The notes under the pieces: generated by a model
Database searches by the model: none
The model's input: only the letters and a program-made list of their open reading frames with translations
What the model was told of the DNA's origin: nothing
Program-made: the position numbers and the translations under genes
Shown here: one piece after another, positions 1-7,147 of the stretch
How positions within the stretch are numbered: position 1 is the stretch's first letter
How the letters are laid out: every line of letters starts with the position of its first letter
Assembly (NCBI GenBank): GCA_937884995.1
Contig: CAKZZL010000018.1
Coordinates: 1 to 25,609 of the forward strand
Direction of reading: 5' to 3'
DNA length: 25,609 nt
DNA from: an uncultured Clostridia bacterium
GTDB taxonomy: Bacteria > Bacillota > Clostridia > Oscillospirales > Acutalibacteraceae

Positions 1-39
1 TAATTGAAGCTCACGGAAGCTTTTTACCGAAATTCAACT

Positions 40-83
40 AAAAAATAACGGCAGGAAATGGTTTTACACATTCTCTGCCGTTA
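40..83 (-). terminator. Rho-independent terminator, minus strand
   Basis: A 9-bp stem (46-54 with 75-83, TAACGGCAG/CTGCCGTTA) with a 20-nt loop is followed on the minus strand by a run of T (plus-strand A run at 41-45). It could end the minus-strand HAD-GNAT-Nudix operon about 230 nt past its last stop codon, or a gene outside the window. The long loop makes it only moderately convincing. Confidence 0.5.
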
Positions 84-157
84 AATATATGCCAATACAT
101 ATAACCGATTTTTTACTTTTAAAATTTTGCTTTGAATTCATCAAAACTTGCTCTTAA

Positions 158-307
158 TTCACTTCTTTTATTCCAAACGATTTAAGGGCGAAGAAATCTG
201 TTGAGGCTATTTTCAACGGATTAATGCAATGCTTAAAAAACAAAAGGTTGGAGGATATCACGGTTACCGAAATAGCAGAAGCGGCAACAGCTTGTCCGCT
301 ATTCTGA
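158..307 (+). pseudogene. TetR/AcrR-family regulator remnant (N-terminal HTH only)
   Basis: No start codon was found in this open frame. It reads ...LRAKKSVEAIFNGLMQCLKN KRLEDITVTEIAEAA..., the first helices of a TetR-family DNA-binding domain: the 'K..I..A...L......ITV.EIA..A' pattern is typical. The match stops inside the recognition helix region, where a TetR protein would continue with a VS..TFY-like segment. Here it reads TACPLF and then a stop at 305-307. The ligand-binding domain (about 130 residues) is absent. The fragment is convergent with the neighbouring Nudix gene. I infer a deletion or insertion scar. No function is expected. Confidence 0.6.
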
Positions 308-312
308 AATGA

Positions 313-1341
313 TTAGCCCAAGTCGGCATAGTGTTCTCCTGTTTGTTCTTCTATTCTTTTTATTTCTCCCATTACTCGCTCTCTGCCGTATTCGGTCTGA
401 TACCAGTTATTCTTACTTATATCAAAACCATCAAAGGTGACAACGGTAAAATCCACATTTGGAAAATACATTTGATAGAGCAATAGGCAACGCTTTGCGT
501 GAAAGGATTTGCATACAATCGTTGCTTTGTTGATAGTCAATTTATTTTCGTCAACAACACGCTTTGCATATTCAGCATTTTGCTTGGTATAGCCTGACTT
601 ATTTTCGCCGTAAATGTCGCTTTCATTAACGCCATTTTTTAACAGAATATCTTTATAGAAATCATATTCTGTTTCATATTTGGGAAGAGGAAAACAATCG
701 CGCTTAACGCTATATTTTCCGCCGATAATGATTTTATCAGCATATTCATTTTTATATAATTCAGCTGCAAGCTCAGCGGCTTCAGGTAATGAGCCACCAA
801 CCACAAATATTGCATCGGAATTATACGGTTGCGTTCCTACAAAAACATAGTCAGTAATATATTCATTCAGCGCCGCAACATCTCTTGCTTTAAGATACTG
901 CTGCTGATATGTTTTCGGTTGAAAATCATTTATCAATTTGATTATTTCTGACATCGTGTGCCACTGCAATTCTGTTTTATTATTCTTTTCCGCTTCAGTT
1001 AATTGTGGTTTACCAATGCTATCAACTTCAACAACATAATAATATGAGCATTGCGTATGATCAGCACTTGCACGATTTTCTTTTACTATACCGAGTTCCG
1101 TAATATTACCGCAGGTGCATCCCGTTTCTTCAAGAATTTCTCTTTTCAGCGCAGTTATAATATCCTCGCCGTCATCAATACCACCGCCGGGGAGAGAATA
1201 AAGATTAAACTTTTTTGTATACATAACGGCATATAAATTACCGTTTTTTAATATTGCCCTTGCTGTACACCTCGGCTCAGCAGAAGATAATTCGTCTGCG
1301 CCGAGTATTTCTTTATCAGTTATTTCAGCTATTAGTTTCAT
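313..1341 (-). CDS. Nudix hydrolase fused to a DUF218 (YdcF/SanA-like) domain
   Basis: Protein of 342 residues with two domains. Residues about 20-150 form a Nudix domain with a complete box at 53-75 (G53-x5-E59-x7-R67-E68-x2-E71-E72-x-G74), the metal-binding signature of enzymes that hydrolyse nucleoside diphosphates linked to another moiety. Residues about 170-330 match the DUF218/YdcF fold: DAIFVVGGS, then a III.GG strand, an NGV..SDI..E segment and a T..NA helix. There is no signal peptide or membrane segment, so both domains should be cytoplasmic, unlike membrane-anchored SanA. The start has AAAGGA about 6 nt upstream, and the gene sits 10 bp after the GNAT gene, so it is probably the last gene of a three-gene operon. 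The substrate cannot be inferred; damaged-nucleotide clean-up is one possibility. Confidence 0.85.
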   Translation of the reverse strand: MKLIAEITDKEILGADELSSAEPRCTARAILKNGNLYAVMYTKKFNLYSLPGGGIDDGEDIITALKREILEETGCTCGNITELGIVKENRASADHTQCSYYYVVEVDSIGKPQLTEAEKNNKTELQWHTMSEIIKLINDFQPKTYQQQYLKARDVAALNEYITDYVFVGTQPYNSDAIFVVGGSLPEAAELAAELYKNEYADKIIIGGKYSVKRDCFPLPKYETEYDFYKDILLKNGVNESDIYGENKSGYTKQNAEYAKRVVDENKLTINKATIVCKSFHAKRCLLLYQMYFPNVDFTVVTFDGFDISKNNWYQTEYGRERVMGEIKRIEEQTGEHYADLG

Positions 1342-1351
1342 ATCTTTTCCT

Positions 1352-1789
1352 TTATAGCCACTGTATAAACGCTGTCTTATCAGCGCTGTTATAGCCTGCT
1401 TGTTTATAAAAATTCAGCGTGCTTTCATCTTTAGAACCTGTGAGCAGCATCATTTTATAACAGTTTTCTTTTTTCGCAATATCTCTTGCGTAATTCAGGC
1501 AAGCAGTTGCATAACCCTGCTTTCTGTAATCACTGTGTGTAACTACATTTTCAATAAATGCATACGGTCTGACATTTCTTGTAAGGTTAGGTATAATCAC
1601 GCACACAACGGATGAAACGAGTTTACCGTTTTCTTCAGCGACAATGATATGATGATTATTGTCATTTATGATTGTTCCCCAAGTATCCTTAAGTTTTTCA
1701 TTACCTTCCGGCACACCTGTTTCATGCAAATGAATATATAACTCTAACAACTCGTTTAATTCAGCTTCTTTTATTTCTCGTATTATCAT
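1352..1789 (-). CDS. GNAT-family N-acetyltransferase
   Basis: 145 residues, the full length of a single GNAT domain. Motif A, the acetyl-CoA pyrophosphate loop, is visible as ENVVTHSDYRKQGYATACL (R-K-Q-G-Y-A) at about residues 79-97. The C-terminal motif B region reads LLTGSKDESTLNFYKQAGY, ending in the usual FY...GY pair. It should transfer acetyl from acetyl-CoA to an amine of an unknown small molecule or protein. It lies 28 bp after the HAD gene and 10 bp before the Nudix fusion, with GGAG upstream of the ATG, so it is the middle gene of a minus-strand operon. The acceptor cannot be told from sequence. Confidence 0.85.
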   Translation of the reverse strand: MIIREIKEAELNELLELYIHLHETGVPEGNEKLKDTWGTIINDNNHHIIVAEENGKLVSSVVCVIIPNLTRNVRPYAFIENVVTHSDYRKQGYATACLNYARDIAKKENCYKMMLLTGSKDESTLNFYKQAGYNSADKTAFIQWL

Positions 1790-1817
1790 AGTGTCAACTC
1801 CATATTTAATATGTGAA

Positions 1818-2501
1818 CTATGCTAACTCCACAATTGAGGACAAGTCGTCAAAACAATAGTCAGCTTTATCAGAATAACCTCTGTGAACAAGGACTGTTG
1901 TCATTCCATTTTGATTTCCACCAACAATGTCAGCGTTAATACTATCACCAATCATATAAAAATCCGCATTTGGATATTTGCTTTTAGTAATATCAAATAT
2001 TTCTTTGTTTGGTTTGTTATAGCCAACTTCAGCAGAAATAATTACTTCGTCAAAGTATTTTTCTATGTCTAATGTTTTCAGCACAGTTCTTAACTCGGGG
2101 TAGTTGTTTGATAGAAGAATATTTTTAGCGCCGTGCTGCCTTAGTTTACATAACGTTTCAACTGCATCATCATATACAGTGTAGCGAGATTCCTGTATGA
2201 TAATTTTTCGTACTTTTTCCGCCGCTTTGTATGCTGTTTCCGAACTAATGCCACATTTTATATAACTTTCACAGAAATGTTTTTCCGTTAATTTCCACCA
2301 CGCATCACCTGTGTATTGGCTGTAATCCTTATTTGGTGTATGCCACGGAAATCCAAACGCCATATACGGACGAAGAATGTCAAAGAAGGAATCATCGACA
2401 GTAGGATCGGTAAGTTTTAAAGCATCTACCATACAACCAGTCCACAATGGACTAGATACGGTTATTGTTCCGTCGAAATCCCAGCAGAAAACTTTCATCA
2501 T
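1818..2501 (-). CDS. HAD-superfamily hydrolase (phosphatase)
   Basis: 227 residues with all four HAD motifs. Motif I is DFDGT (nucleophile D8 and general acid D10), motif II is LLSNN at about residue 129, motif III is the lysine in GYNKPNKEIF, and motif IV is MIGDSINADIVGG. An alpha-helical cap lies between motifs I and II. It is probably a soluble phosphatase of the phosphoglycolate-phosphatase/pyrimidine-nucleotidase type; the substrate is not predictable. The start follows GGGGTGAA; a second ATG directly follows the first, so the start could be 2498. It is the first gene of the operon with the GNAT and Nudix-DUF218 genes, driven by the promoter at 2526-2554. Confidence 0.85.
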   Translation of the reverse strand: MMKVFCWDFDGTITVSSPLWTGCMVDALKLTDPTVDDSFFDILRPYMAFGFPWHTPNKDYSQYTGDAWWKLTEKHFCESYIKCGISSETAYKAAEKVRKIIIQESRYTVYDDAVETLCKLRQHGAKNILLSNNYPELRTVLKTLDIEKYFDEVIISAEVGYNKPNKEIFDITKSKYPNADFYMIGDSINADIVGGNQNGMTTVLVHRGYSDKADYCFDDLSSIVELA

Positions 2502-2525
2502 TTCACCCCAATCGTTAACATTGGT

Positions 2526-2554
2526 ATTTTACCACAAGCAGACATATATTGCAA
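2526..2554 (-). promoter_or_regulatory. Sigma-A-type promoter of the HAD-GNAT-Nudix operon
   Basis: On the minus strand a -35 TTGCAA (plus 2549-2554) and a -10 TAAAAT (plus 2526-2531) are separated by exactly 17 bp. The -10 lies about 25 bp before the HAD start codon. Confidence 0.6.
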
Positions 2555-2721
2555 ATTTCATTGTAAAAATCATTTTAAAAGCAAAGTAACGTTTTTTGCT
2601 AATATTTCACTGCTCAAGAGCAGAGAAAAACGCAAATTATTTTAACAGATTCCATTTTATATATCCTTCATCATTTTAACTATTGCTATTCGCTAAAAAC
2701 CATTTTTTACTGGTCAAGACG

Positions 2722-2751
2722 AAAAAGCAGGGAGAACGAAATCTCCCTGCT
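2722..2751 (-). terminator. Rho-independent terminator after tnpV
   Basis: A perfect 10-bp stem (2726-2735 with 2742-2751, AGCAGGGAGA/TCTCCCTGCT) with a 6-nt loop, followed on the minus strand by a T run (plus A run at 2722-2726). It begins 9 bp after the tnpV stop. Confidence 0.85.
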
Positions 2752-2759
2752 AATAACAA

Positions 2760-3137
2760 TTATTTTGTATAGATCACTTCGTTATAGACAATCTCTCTTG
2801 CTTGGTTAGCAATATTAGTCATCTTTTGCACCCACAGCATTTGATTATCGGCTTTTAACTGTTCCGTTACGTCTTGCTTGTCTGCAAGTTGTGTAATAAG
2901 AGTATCATACATATCCTGTGCTCTAACATCAACCTCGTGCAAATGCGTGTTTAGTTTACATTGTATCATTAGCGAGGTACAAAACGCAGGGCGGAGCTCT
3001 TTGATATAATCATAATATCTCATGCCCCAAATGCCGATTTCATAATTCGTTTCGGTTGAAATAAGATTTGGCAGGTACACACCGTTTACAAGCGTATAGT
3101 CAAGTCCGTTCTTCTCATCAGAAATATACTTTTTCAT
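2760..3137 (-). CDS. tnpV: TnpV family transposon-encoded protein
   Basis: 125 residues, a normal full length for the TnpV family (Tn4451/Tn4453-type mobilizable transposons and relatives). Recognisable features are the N-terminus MKKYI.DEKNGLDY, the central EIGIWGMRYYDYIKELR (the family has IG.WG.R...YLKE.R) and the C-terminus NQAREIVYNEVIY (family ..AREIV..E.I). The protein is small, soluble and of unknown biochemical role, usually seen as cargo of clostridial transposons. The start has AGGA-type SD sequence (GGAGGATT on the minus strand). A diverged, broken copy in the same orientation lies at 4351-4618, so the stretch between has been shaped by transposition. Confidence 0.8.
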   Translation of the reverse strand: MKKYISDEKNGLDYTLVNGVYLPNLISTETNYEIGIWGMRYYDYIKELRPAFCTSLMIQCKLNTHLHEVDVRAQDMYDTLITQLADKQDVTEQLKADNQMLWVQKMTNIANQAREIVYNEVIYTK

Positions 3138-3215
3138 AATATAATCCTCCGTATGCTTAATTGATTATGTTTTTCCATACCTACAATCAAAAATCGGCTG
3201 ATTACATAAAAAGTC

Positions 3216-3242
3216 GGGGTATACTTTTATGGAGTATACCCC
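3216..3242. repeat. Palindrome GGGGTATAC-N9-GTATACCCC
   Basis: A perfect 9-bp inverted repeat (3216-3224 and 3234-3242) with a 9-nt centre, located just before the point where homology to an AEC transporter begins. There is no T run, so it is a poor terminator. It may be a transposon terminus left by the event that brought in tnpV and removed the 5' part of the transporter gene. That role is inference. Confidence 0.4.
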
Positions 3243-3626
3243 TTCCGCTGCTCCTTTCAAAAAATGCTTGATTTCTGCGCAGGGCTGAACACCCCGCTTG
3301 CAATGTTTGCTGTGGGCGTTTATCTGGCGCAGTGTCGCTTCGGTAAAATGCTGAAAAAAGGAAAACTGTACGCCGTATCCGCCGTCCGACTAGTTTTTAT
3401 TCCGCTTATCGTTTTAGCGATACTGACGGTTATTCCTAATATTAATAACGATATACGATACGCCGTATTGATTGCGACAGCCTGTCCCGTTGGCTCAAAT
3501 CTTGCCGTCTATGCGCAACTGCACGATAAGGATTATACTTACGCTGTTGAAACGGTTGCTGTTTCAACCCTATTGTGTATAGTGACCATCCAGTTGCTTG
3601 TCATTCTTGCAGGGCTGTTGTGGTAA
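3243..3626 (+). pseudogene. AEC-family transporter (auxin efflux carrier), 5'-truncated
   Basis: The open frame encodes only the last 120-130 residues of an AEC-family membrane transporter of about 310 residues. The diagnostic GLNTPLAMFAVGVYLAQ segment and the C-terminal ACPVGSNLAVYAQLHDKDYTYAVETVAVSTLLCIVTI match the conserved half of the family, with about four membrane helices. An ATG at 3264 allows a 120-residue product, but it starts within the domain and has no ribosome binding site. Similarity appears to begin near 3243, right after the GGGGTATAC palindrome. The first five or six helices are missing, so transport is not expected. Confidence 0.7.
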
Positions 3627-3659
3627 CTTAAAAAAGTGTAATGAAAAAGGAGAGCGGAT

Positions 3660-4322
3660 ATGACAGAAACTTTGACAAAAACGCATATTGATTATTCAAA
3701 ACTATTTTGGCTGTTTCTTTTCGGTAGCCTTCTCGGCGTGCTGATGGAGGGCGTTTTCTGTCTGATTCGTTTCGGACATTGGGAAACTCAAGTGGTTTCC
3801 GTATGGTTGCCGCTATGCATTCTTTATGGTTTTGGCGCCATCGCTTATTATATCGGCGGTGTCGCTTTTCAAAACGAGAAGGTTATAATTCAGTTTTTGT
3901 TGTTTGGACTGCTTGGCACCGGGCTTGAATTTATCAGCGGCTGGATTTTAGAACACGGACTCAAAATGTATGCATGGGATTACAGCAGGCATTTTTTAAA
4001 TTACCACGGCTATATCAGCCCTAAAATGTTTGTAGTGTGGGGGATAATAGGCGTATTGTTTACACCGCTTGTACCTGCCGTTGACGGTGTGCTCGGTCAT
4101 CTTCAGGGCAACGGCTGGAACATTGCCGTTGCGGCGCTTTCCGTATTGATTGCGGTTGATTTAACCTTCACGGGCTTCTGCCTTGTTCGTTGGGCAGGCA
4201 GGAACGATGGTAAAGCTGCCTCCAACAGTATTGAAGAATTTATTGATACAAAATATGACGATGAATTTATGAGCAATCGTTTTTGCGAGTGGCATTTTAT
4301 TAGCGATAAATCGAAAAATTAA
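3660..4322 (+). CDS. CmpB-like putative ABC-transporter permease (PF06541 type membrane protein)
   Basis: 220 residues, with about five or six hydrophobic segments between residues 14 and 175 and a hydrophilic tail of about 45 residues. Family hallmarks are the opening FWLFLFGSLLGVLMEGVFCLIRFGHWE (residues 16-42), the glycine-rich PLCILYGFGAIAYYI, and GLEFISGWILEHGLKMYAWDYSRHFLNYHGYI, where a conserved family segment reads E...G...E......WDYS...N..G.I. The family is widespread in Firmicutes and annotated as an ABC-transporter component, but no ATPase lies nearby and the real function is unknown. AAAGGAGAG 6-10 nt upstream fixes the start. It is intact although it lies between a truncated transporter and two tnpV copies. 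Confidence 0.75.
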   Translation: MTETLTKTHIDYSKLFWLFLFGSLLGVLMEGVFCLIRFGHWETQVVSVWLPLCILYGFGAIAYYIGGVAFQNEKVIIQFLLFGLLGTGLEFISGWILEHGLKMYAWDYSRHFLNYHGYISPKMFVVWGIIGVLFTPLVPAVDGVLGHLQGNGWNIAVAALSVLIAVDLTFTGFCLVRWAGRNDGKAASNSIEEFIDTKYDDEFMSNRFCEWHFISDKSKN

Positions 4323-4350
4323 GTCATAATATATCGCAACTTCACAATTA

Positions 4351-4618
4351 CTATCGGAGGCCATCCATAAGTTGTTTTACAAGTCGGTCATACATTTCAT
4401 TTGCTCTAACATCAACCTCGTGTAAGTATGAATTCAATTTACAACTCGTTTTGAACGAAGTATAGAACACTTTGTTATCTTTCATTATCTAGTCAAGGTG
4501 CCTTTGTCCCCATTGCCCGATTTCATAATTCATTCCGGTTGAAATAAAGTTAGGCAGATAAACACCGTTTACTAGCGTATAATCAAGTCCTTTTTTTATC
4601 AGTAATATACTTTTTCAT
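4351..4618 (-). pseudogene. tnpV: tnpV pseudogene
   Basis: A degraded copy of the tnpV at 2760-3137, in the same orientation. From ATG at 4618 it reads MKKYITDKK and then shifts frame. The next frame continues LDYTLVNGVYLPNFIST, NYEIGQWGQRHLD, an in-frame TAG, and finally YTSFKTSCKLNSYLHEVDVRA NEMYDRLVKQL before an unrelated end (MDGLR, stop). The last third of the family is missing. At least one frameshift, one stop and a 3' truncation make it non-functional. Confidence 0.75.
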
Positions 4619-4657
4619 TGCATTTTCCTCCAAAATTAATGGTTTTAATTATTGTTG

Positions 4658-4716
4658 TAAAATGCAAAATGCCATAACGATTGTTTCTACTTACTTTCAA
4701 AACCTTCGTTATGGCA
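4658..4716 (-). terminator. Terminator after the beta-helix lipoprotein gene
   Basis: A perfect 11-bp inverted repeat TGCCATAACGA/TCGTTATGGCA (4670-4680 and 4706-4716) separated by 25 nt. On the minus strand it is followed by TTTTGCATTTTAC. It sits about 40 bp past the stop of the minus-strand lipoprotein gene. The long loop leaves open another origin, such as a mobile-element footprint. Confidence 0.5.
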
Positions 4717-4732
4717 CCTTCTCTGATGAACT

Positions 4733-4757
4733 GCCCTTTTGGGCGTTTATTTTTTTT
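4733..4757 (+). terminator. Short plus-strand terminator
   Basis: A short GCCC-TTTT-GGGC hairpin (4733-4744) is followed on the plus strand by GTTTATTTTTTTT. The T run overlaps the stop codon of the convergent lipoprotein gene. It could block read-through from the plus strand into that gene. Confidence 0.5.
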
Positions 4758-6240
4758 ACGGACGTCTTCCGAATCCGCCACCGTTACCGCCGGGGCCACC
4801 CATGTCGCCACCGCCCATGCCTCCGGCAAACTGGTTGGTAAGTTCGGTTACAACTGAGCCGTTAACAGTAACTGTACCACCGTTTAAACTTCCGCTTCCG
4901 TCATAGTCAAACGGAGATTGTGCAGTTATGTTAATTGTTCCGTCATTAATAACAATATTGCCGTTTGAGTCGATTGCATCTGTATCTCCCTGTCCCATAT
5001 TGATTGTGATTTCACCGCCGTTGATCTCAACTGTAGGAGTTACACCGCTTATCTTTTGAGCTGCATTGATACCGTCATCGGATGCATCGATTGTCAATGT
5101 GCCTCCGTTTATGTTAATAATTGTTGCTTCGAGACCTTCATGAGCACTTATCGTGAATGTGCCGTCATTAATAGTTAATGTATTGTCTGCATGAATGCCG
5201 TCATCATTTGTCGTAAGTGAGAATGTGCCGCCCTTTATGGTGATGTTGTTATTGGAATGAATGCTGTCGTCTGTGGAATTAACAGTGAAACTGCCACTGT
5301 CAATCGTTATATCCGTTCCCGCTTTTATACCCTTGCAGCTTGTATCATCGTTTGCAGAACTGCTGACGGATGTTATGGTGATATCTGAGTCTGCTATTGA
5401 GAGATATGTCTCTGCCTGGATGCCGTCTTCACCTGACTTTATGTTTAGGCTTGAAGAAGCTATCAATATATATCCGAGGCTTGTATCAGTGTCGTTTGTT
5501 GAACGGACACCATCTCCGCCTGCGCTTACGCTTATGTTTGCATTTTTAATTGTAAGGTTATCTTTGCCGTTGATACCATGGTTTACAGCTTCCACAGTTA
5601 TTGTACAGCTTTCAATTTTTAAGGTATCCTTGCTGGTTATACCGTTGTTGAAATTGCCTGTAACCGTAAGAGAACCGGAACCTGCAATAATCAGATCATC
5701 CTTTGAGTAAAGGCAGGCGTTGGGTTCTTCGTCAACTTCTGAAGAATAGGAATCGGTATATGTATATGTGCTGCCGTCACTTAAACTGTTTTTAGTGCCT
5801 TCTTTTAAGTAAATGGTTGCTGATTTAGCATTATAAATGAAAATCGGTGATGAATAGGAGCAAGTTATATTTGCATTGTCAAGAATAAGTGTGACTTCAT
5901 CATCCGTATCCACAATGATTCTGCCGTCTGTGAGTGTACCGGTAATCGTATATGTTCCTCCGGAACTGATGAGAACTGTGTTGCCGTCTGCTTTGGCAGC
6001 GCTGCCCGAAACAGTAACTGATGTGCCGCTTAATGTGATTGTGTTTCCGCTTTCACTGACGGACACCTCAGATTCATCTATAAAGGCTTGAATATCCTGA
6101 CTTGCTGCAGTTGTGCTTTCTGAATCGGAAGAAGTTGAGTTCTCGCTTGTATCCGACTTTGTGAATGAACAAGATGCAAACAAGCAGCATACTAATAAAA
6201 GTGAAACTATTATTGATGTTACTATATATATTTTTTTCAT
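4756..6240 (-). CDS. Beta-helix carbohydrate-binding lipoprotein (Cthe_2159-like, PF14262)
   Basis: 494 residues. The N-terminus is a lipoprotein signal peptide with a hydrophobic stretch (residues 5-20) and lipobox LFASC, so the mature protein should be tethered at C24 to the outer face of the membrane. A Ser/Thr-rich linker follows. From about residue 60 to 460 there are repeated strands of the type 'LTINDGTFTISA..DDGIHA', with many GG/DDGI turns, typical of the parallel beta-helix in Cthe_2159-type proteins, which bind polygalacturonate-like polymers and calcium. The tail is Gly/Met/Arg-rich (GGMGGGDMGGPGG). The gene has AAGGAGGTAAC upstream and diverges from the polyphosphate-polymerase operon across a shared regulatory region. 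The ligand here is unknown. The family assignment is good; its role with polyphosphate polymerase is inferred from position. Confidence 0.8.
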   Translation of the reverse strand: MKKIYIVTSIIVSLLLVCCLFASCSFTKSDTSENSTSSDSESTTAASQDIQAFIDESEVSVSESGNTITLSGTSVTVSGSAAKADGNTVLISSGGTYTITGTLTDGRIIVDTDDEVTLILDNANITCSYSSPIFIYNAKSATIYLKEGTKNSLSDGSTYTYTDSYSSEVDEEPNACLYSKDDLIIAGSGSLTVTGNFNNGITSKDTLKIESCTITVEAVNHGINGKDNLTIKNANISVSAGGDGVRSTNDTDTSLGYILIASSSLNIKSGEDGIQAETYLSIADSDITITSVSSSANDDTSCKGIKAGTDITIDSGSFTVNSTDDSIHSNNNITIKGGTFSLTTNDDGIHADNTLTINDGTFTISAHEGLEATIININGGTLTIDASDDGINAAQKISGVTPTVEINGGEITINMGQGDTDAIDSNGNIVINDGTINITAQSPFDYDGSGSLNGGTVTVNGSVVTELTNQFAGGMGGGDMGGPGGNGGGFGRRP

Positions 6241-6304
6241 AATGTTACCTCCTTAAGGCTCCTTATATACATTTATTATTTAAGGCTTTGCTGACCTTGC
6301 TTAA

Positions 6305-6385
6305 AGTCTACATTCCAAACCTAAATTTAACCTAAAGAAATTTTTTTTATTTCTTAAGGTTCTCTTTAGGTTGACTTTTTATACT
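6305..6385. promoter_or_regulatory. Symmetric divergent promoter with two response-regulator box pairs
   Basis: On the plus strand TTAAGGTT (6354-6361) and TTTAGGTT (6365-6372) repeat with an 11-bp period. They are followed, 7 bp later, by the -10 TATACT (6380-6385) of the polymerase operon. The minus strand shows the mirror image: TTTAGGTT at 6329-6336 and 6318-6325, again 11 bp apart, then 7 bp to TAGACT (6305-6310) facing the lipoprotein gene. Direct repeats with 11-bp spacing that take the place of the -35 element are the classic layout for activation by OmpR/PhoB-type regulators. Such a regulator is encoded at 7919-8599. Confidence 0.75.
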
Positions 6386-6409
6386 TAAGTCAATCAAGGA
6401 GGTGCAGAC

Positions 6410-7147
6410 ATGAGCACAATGATTAAATCCAATTTCAAAAGATACGAAAAGAAATTCTTCCTTTCACCGGAACAGTACAAGCTTTTCGTTCAAAAAATAA
6501 ATGAATATGTAATACCGGATGAACATCCAAATTATACAATATGTAATATATATTATGACACCGACGATTTCAGACTTATCAGGGCTTCAATAGAAAAACC
6601 TATATATAAGGAAAAACTGAGACTGAGAAGTTATGGAGTTCCGGATGCAGACAGCAAACTTTTTTTGGAACTTAAGAAGAAATATGACGGCGTTGTATAT
6701 AAAAGAAGGATAACAACGGTAAATTCAAAAGTTAATGAGATTTTGGAAGGAAATGATCCTTTTACAAAAGGCAATCAGATAACTAAAGAAATTGAGTATT
6801 TTCAGTCATTCTATAAGACAAGTCCGAAAGTCTTCCTTGCATATGACAGACAGGCTTTCAAAGGGAAAGAAAACGAAGAACTCAGAATCACATTTGATAC
6901 TAACATGAGATACAGATTAAGCGATGTGGATCTCTTCAGCGGAGACAAGGGCGAGAAACTCATAGAAGGTGATGACATCCTTATGGAAATCAAAATACCC
7001 GGCGCCTGTCCTTTATGGCTTACACACATACTCAGCGAATTAAAGATAAATTCAGTTTCTTTTTCAAAATACGGTACATGTTATCGTGAACATATACTCA
7101 AAGATAATAAAGAAATATACAAAAAGGAGATGCTTTTAAGTGCTTGA
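6410..7147 (+). CDS. VTC-domain polyphosphate polymerase
   Basis: 245 residues forming one VTC domain, the tunnel-shaped catalytic domain that in yeast Vtc4 makes inorganic polyphosphate from ATP. Visible family motifs are RYEKKFFL (residues 12-19), NIYYDTDDF, the basic strand KEKLRLRSYG, ELKKKYDGVVYKRR, AYDRQAF, RITFDTNMRYR, the acidic/basic ILMEIKIPGACPLW and SFSKYGTCYRE near the end. These supply the ring of Lys/Arg and the metal-binding Glu expected in the tunnel. Unlike Vtc4 it has no SPX domain and no membrane segments. The next gene, overlapping by 8 bp, supplies a membrane protein. The start follows a strong AAGGAGGTG. Product formation is inferred from family; the acceptor and destination are unknown. 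Confidence 0.85.
   Translation: MSTMIKSNFKRYEKKFFLSPEQYKLFVQKINEYVIPDEHPNYTICNIYYDTDDFRLIRASIEKPIYKEKLRLRSYGVPDADSKLFLELKKKYDGVVYKRRITTVNSKVNEILEGNDPFTKGNQITKEIEYFQSFYKTSPKVFLAYDRQAFKGKENEELRITFDTNMRYRLSDVDLFSGDKGEKLIEGDDILMEIKIPGACPLWLTHILSELKINSVSFSKYGTCYREHILKDNKEIYKKEMLLSA

Noticed and set aside
2611..2624. CTGCTC-AA-GAGCAG mini-hairpin as a terminator
   Set aside because: Six-base stem with no T run on either strand and no gene ending there.
5261..5710. 149-codon plus-strand open frame inside the beta-helix lipoprotein gene
   Set aside because: Antisense shadow of a repetitive gene; the hydrophobic composition is a by-product of its Thr/Asp/Ser codons on the other strand.
4756..6240. 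The repeated DNA of the beta-helix gene as a CRISPR array or tandem repeat locus
   Set aside because: The repeats are degenerate protein repeats in one reading frame, not identical DNA repeats with spacers. No CRISPR array was seen anywhere in the window.
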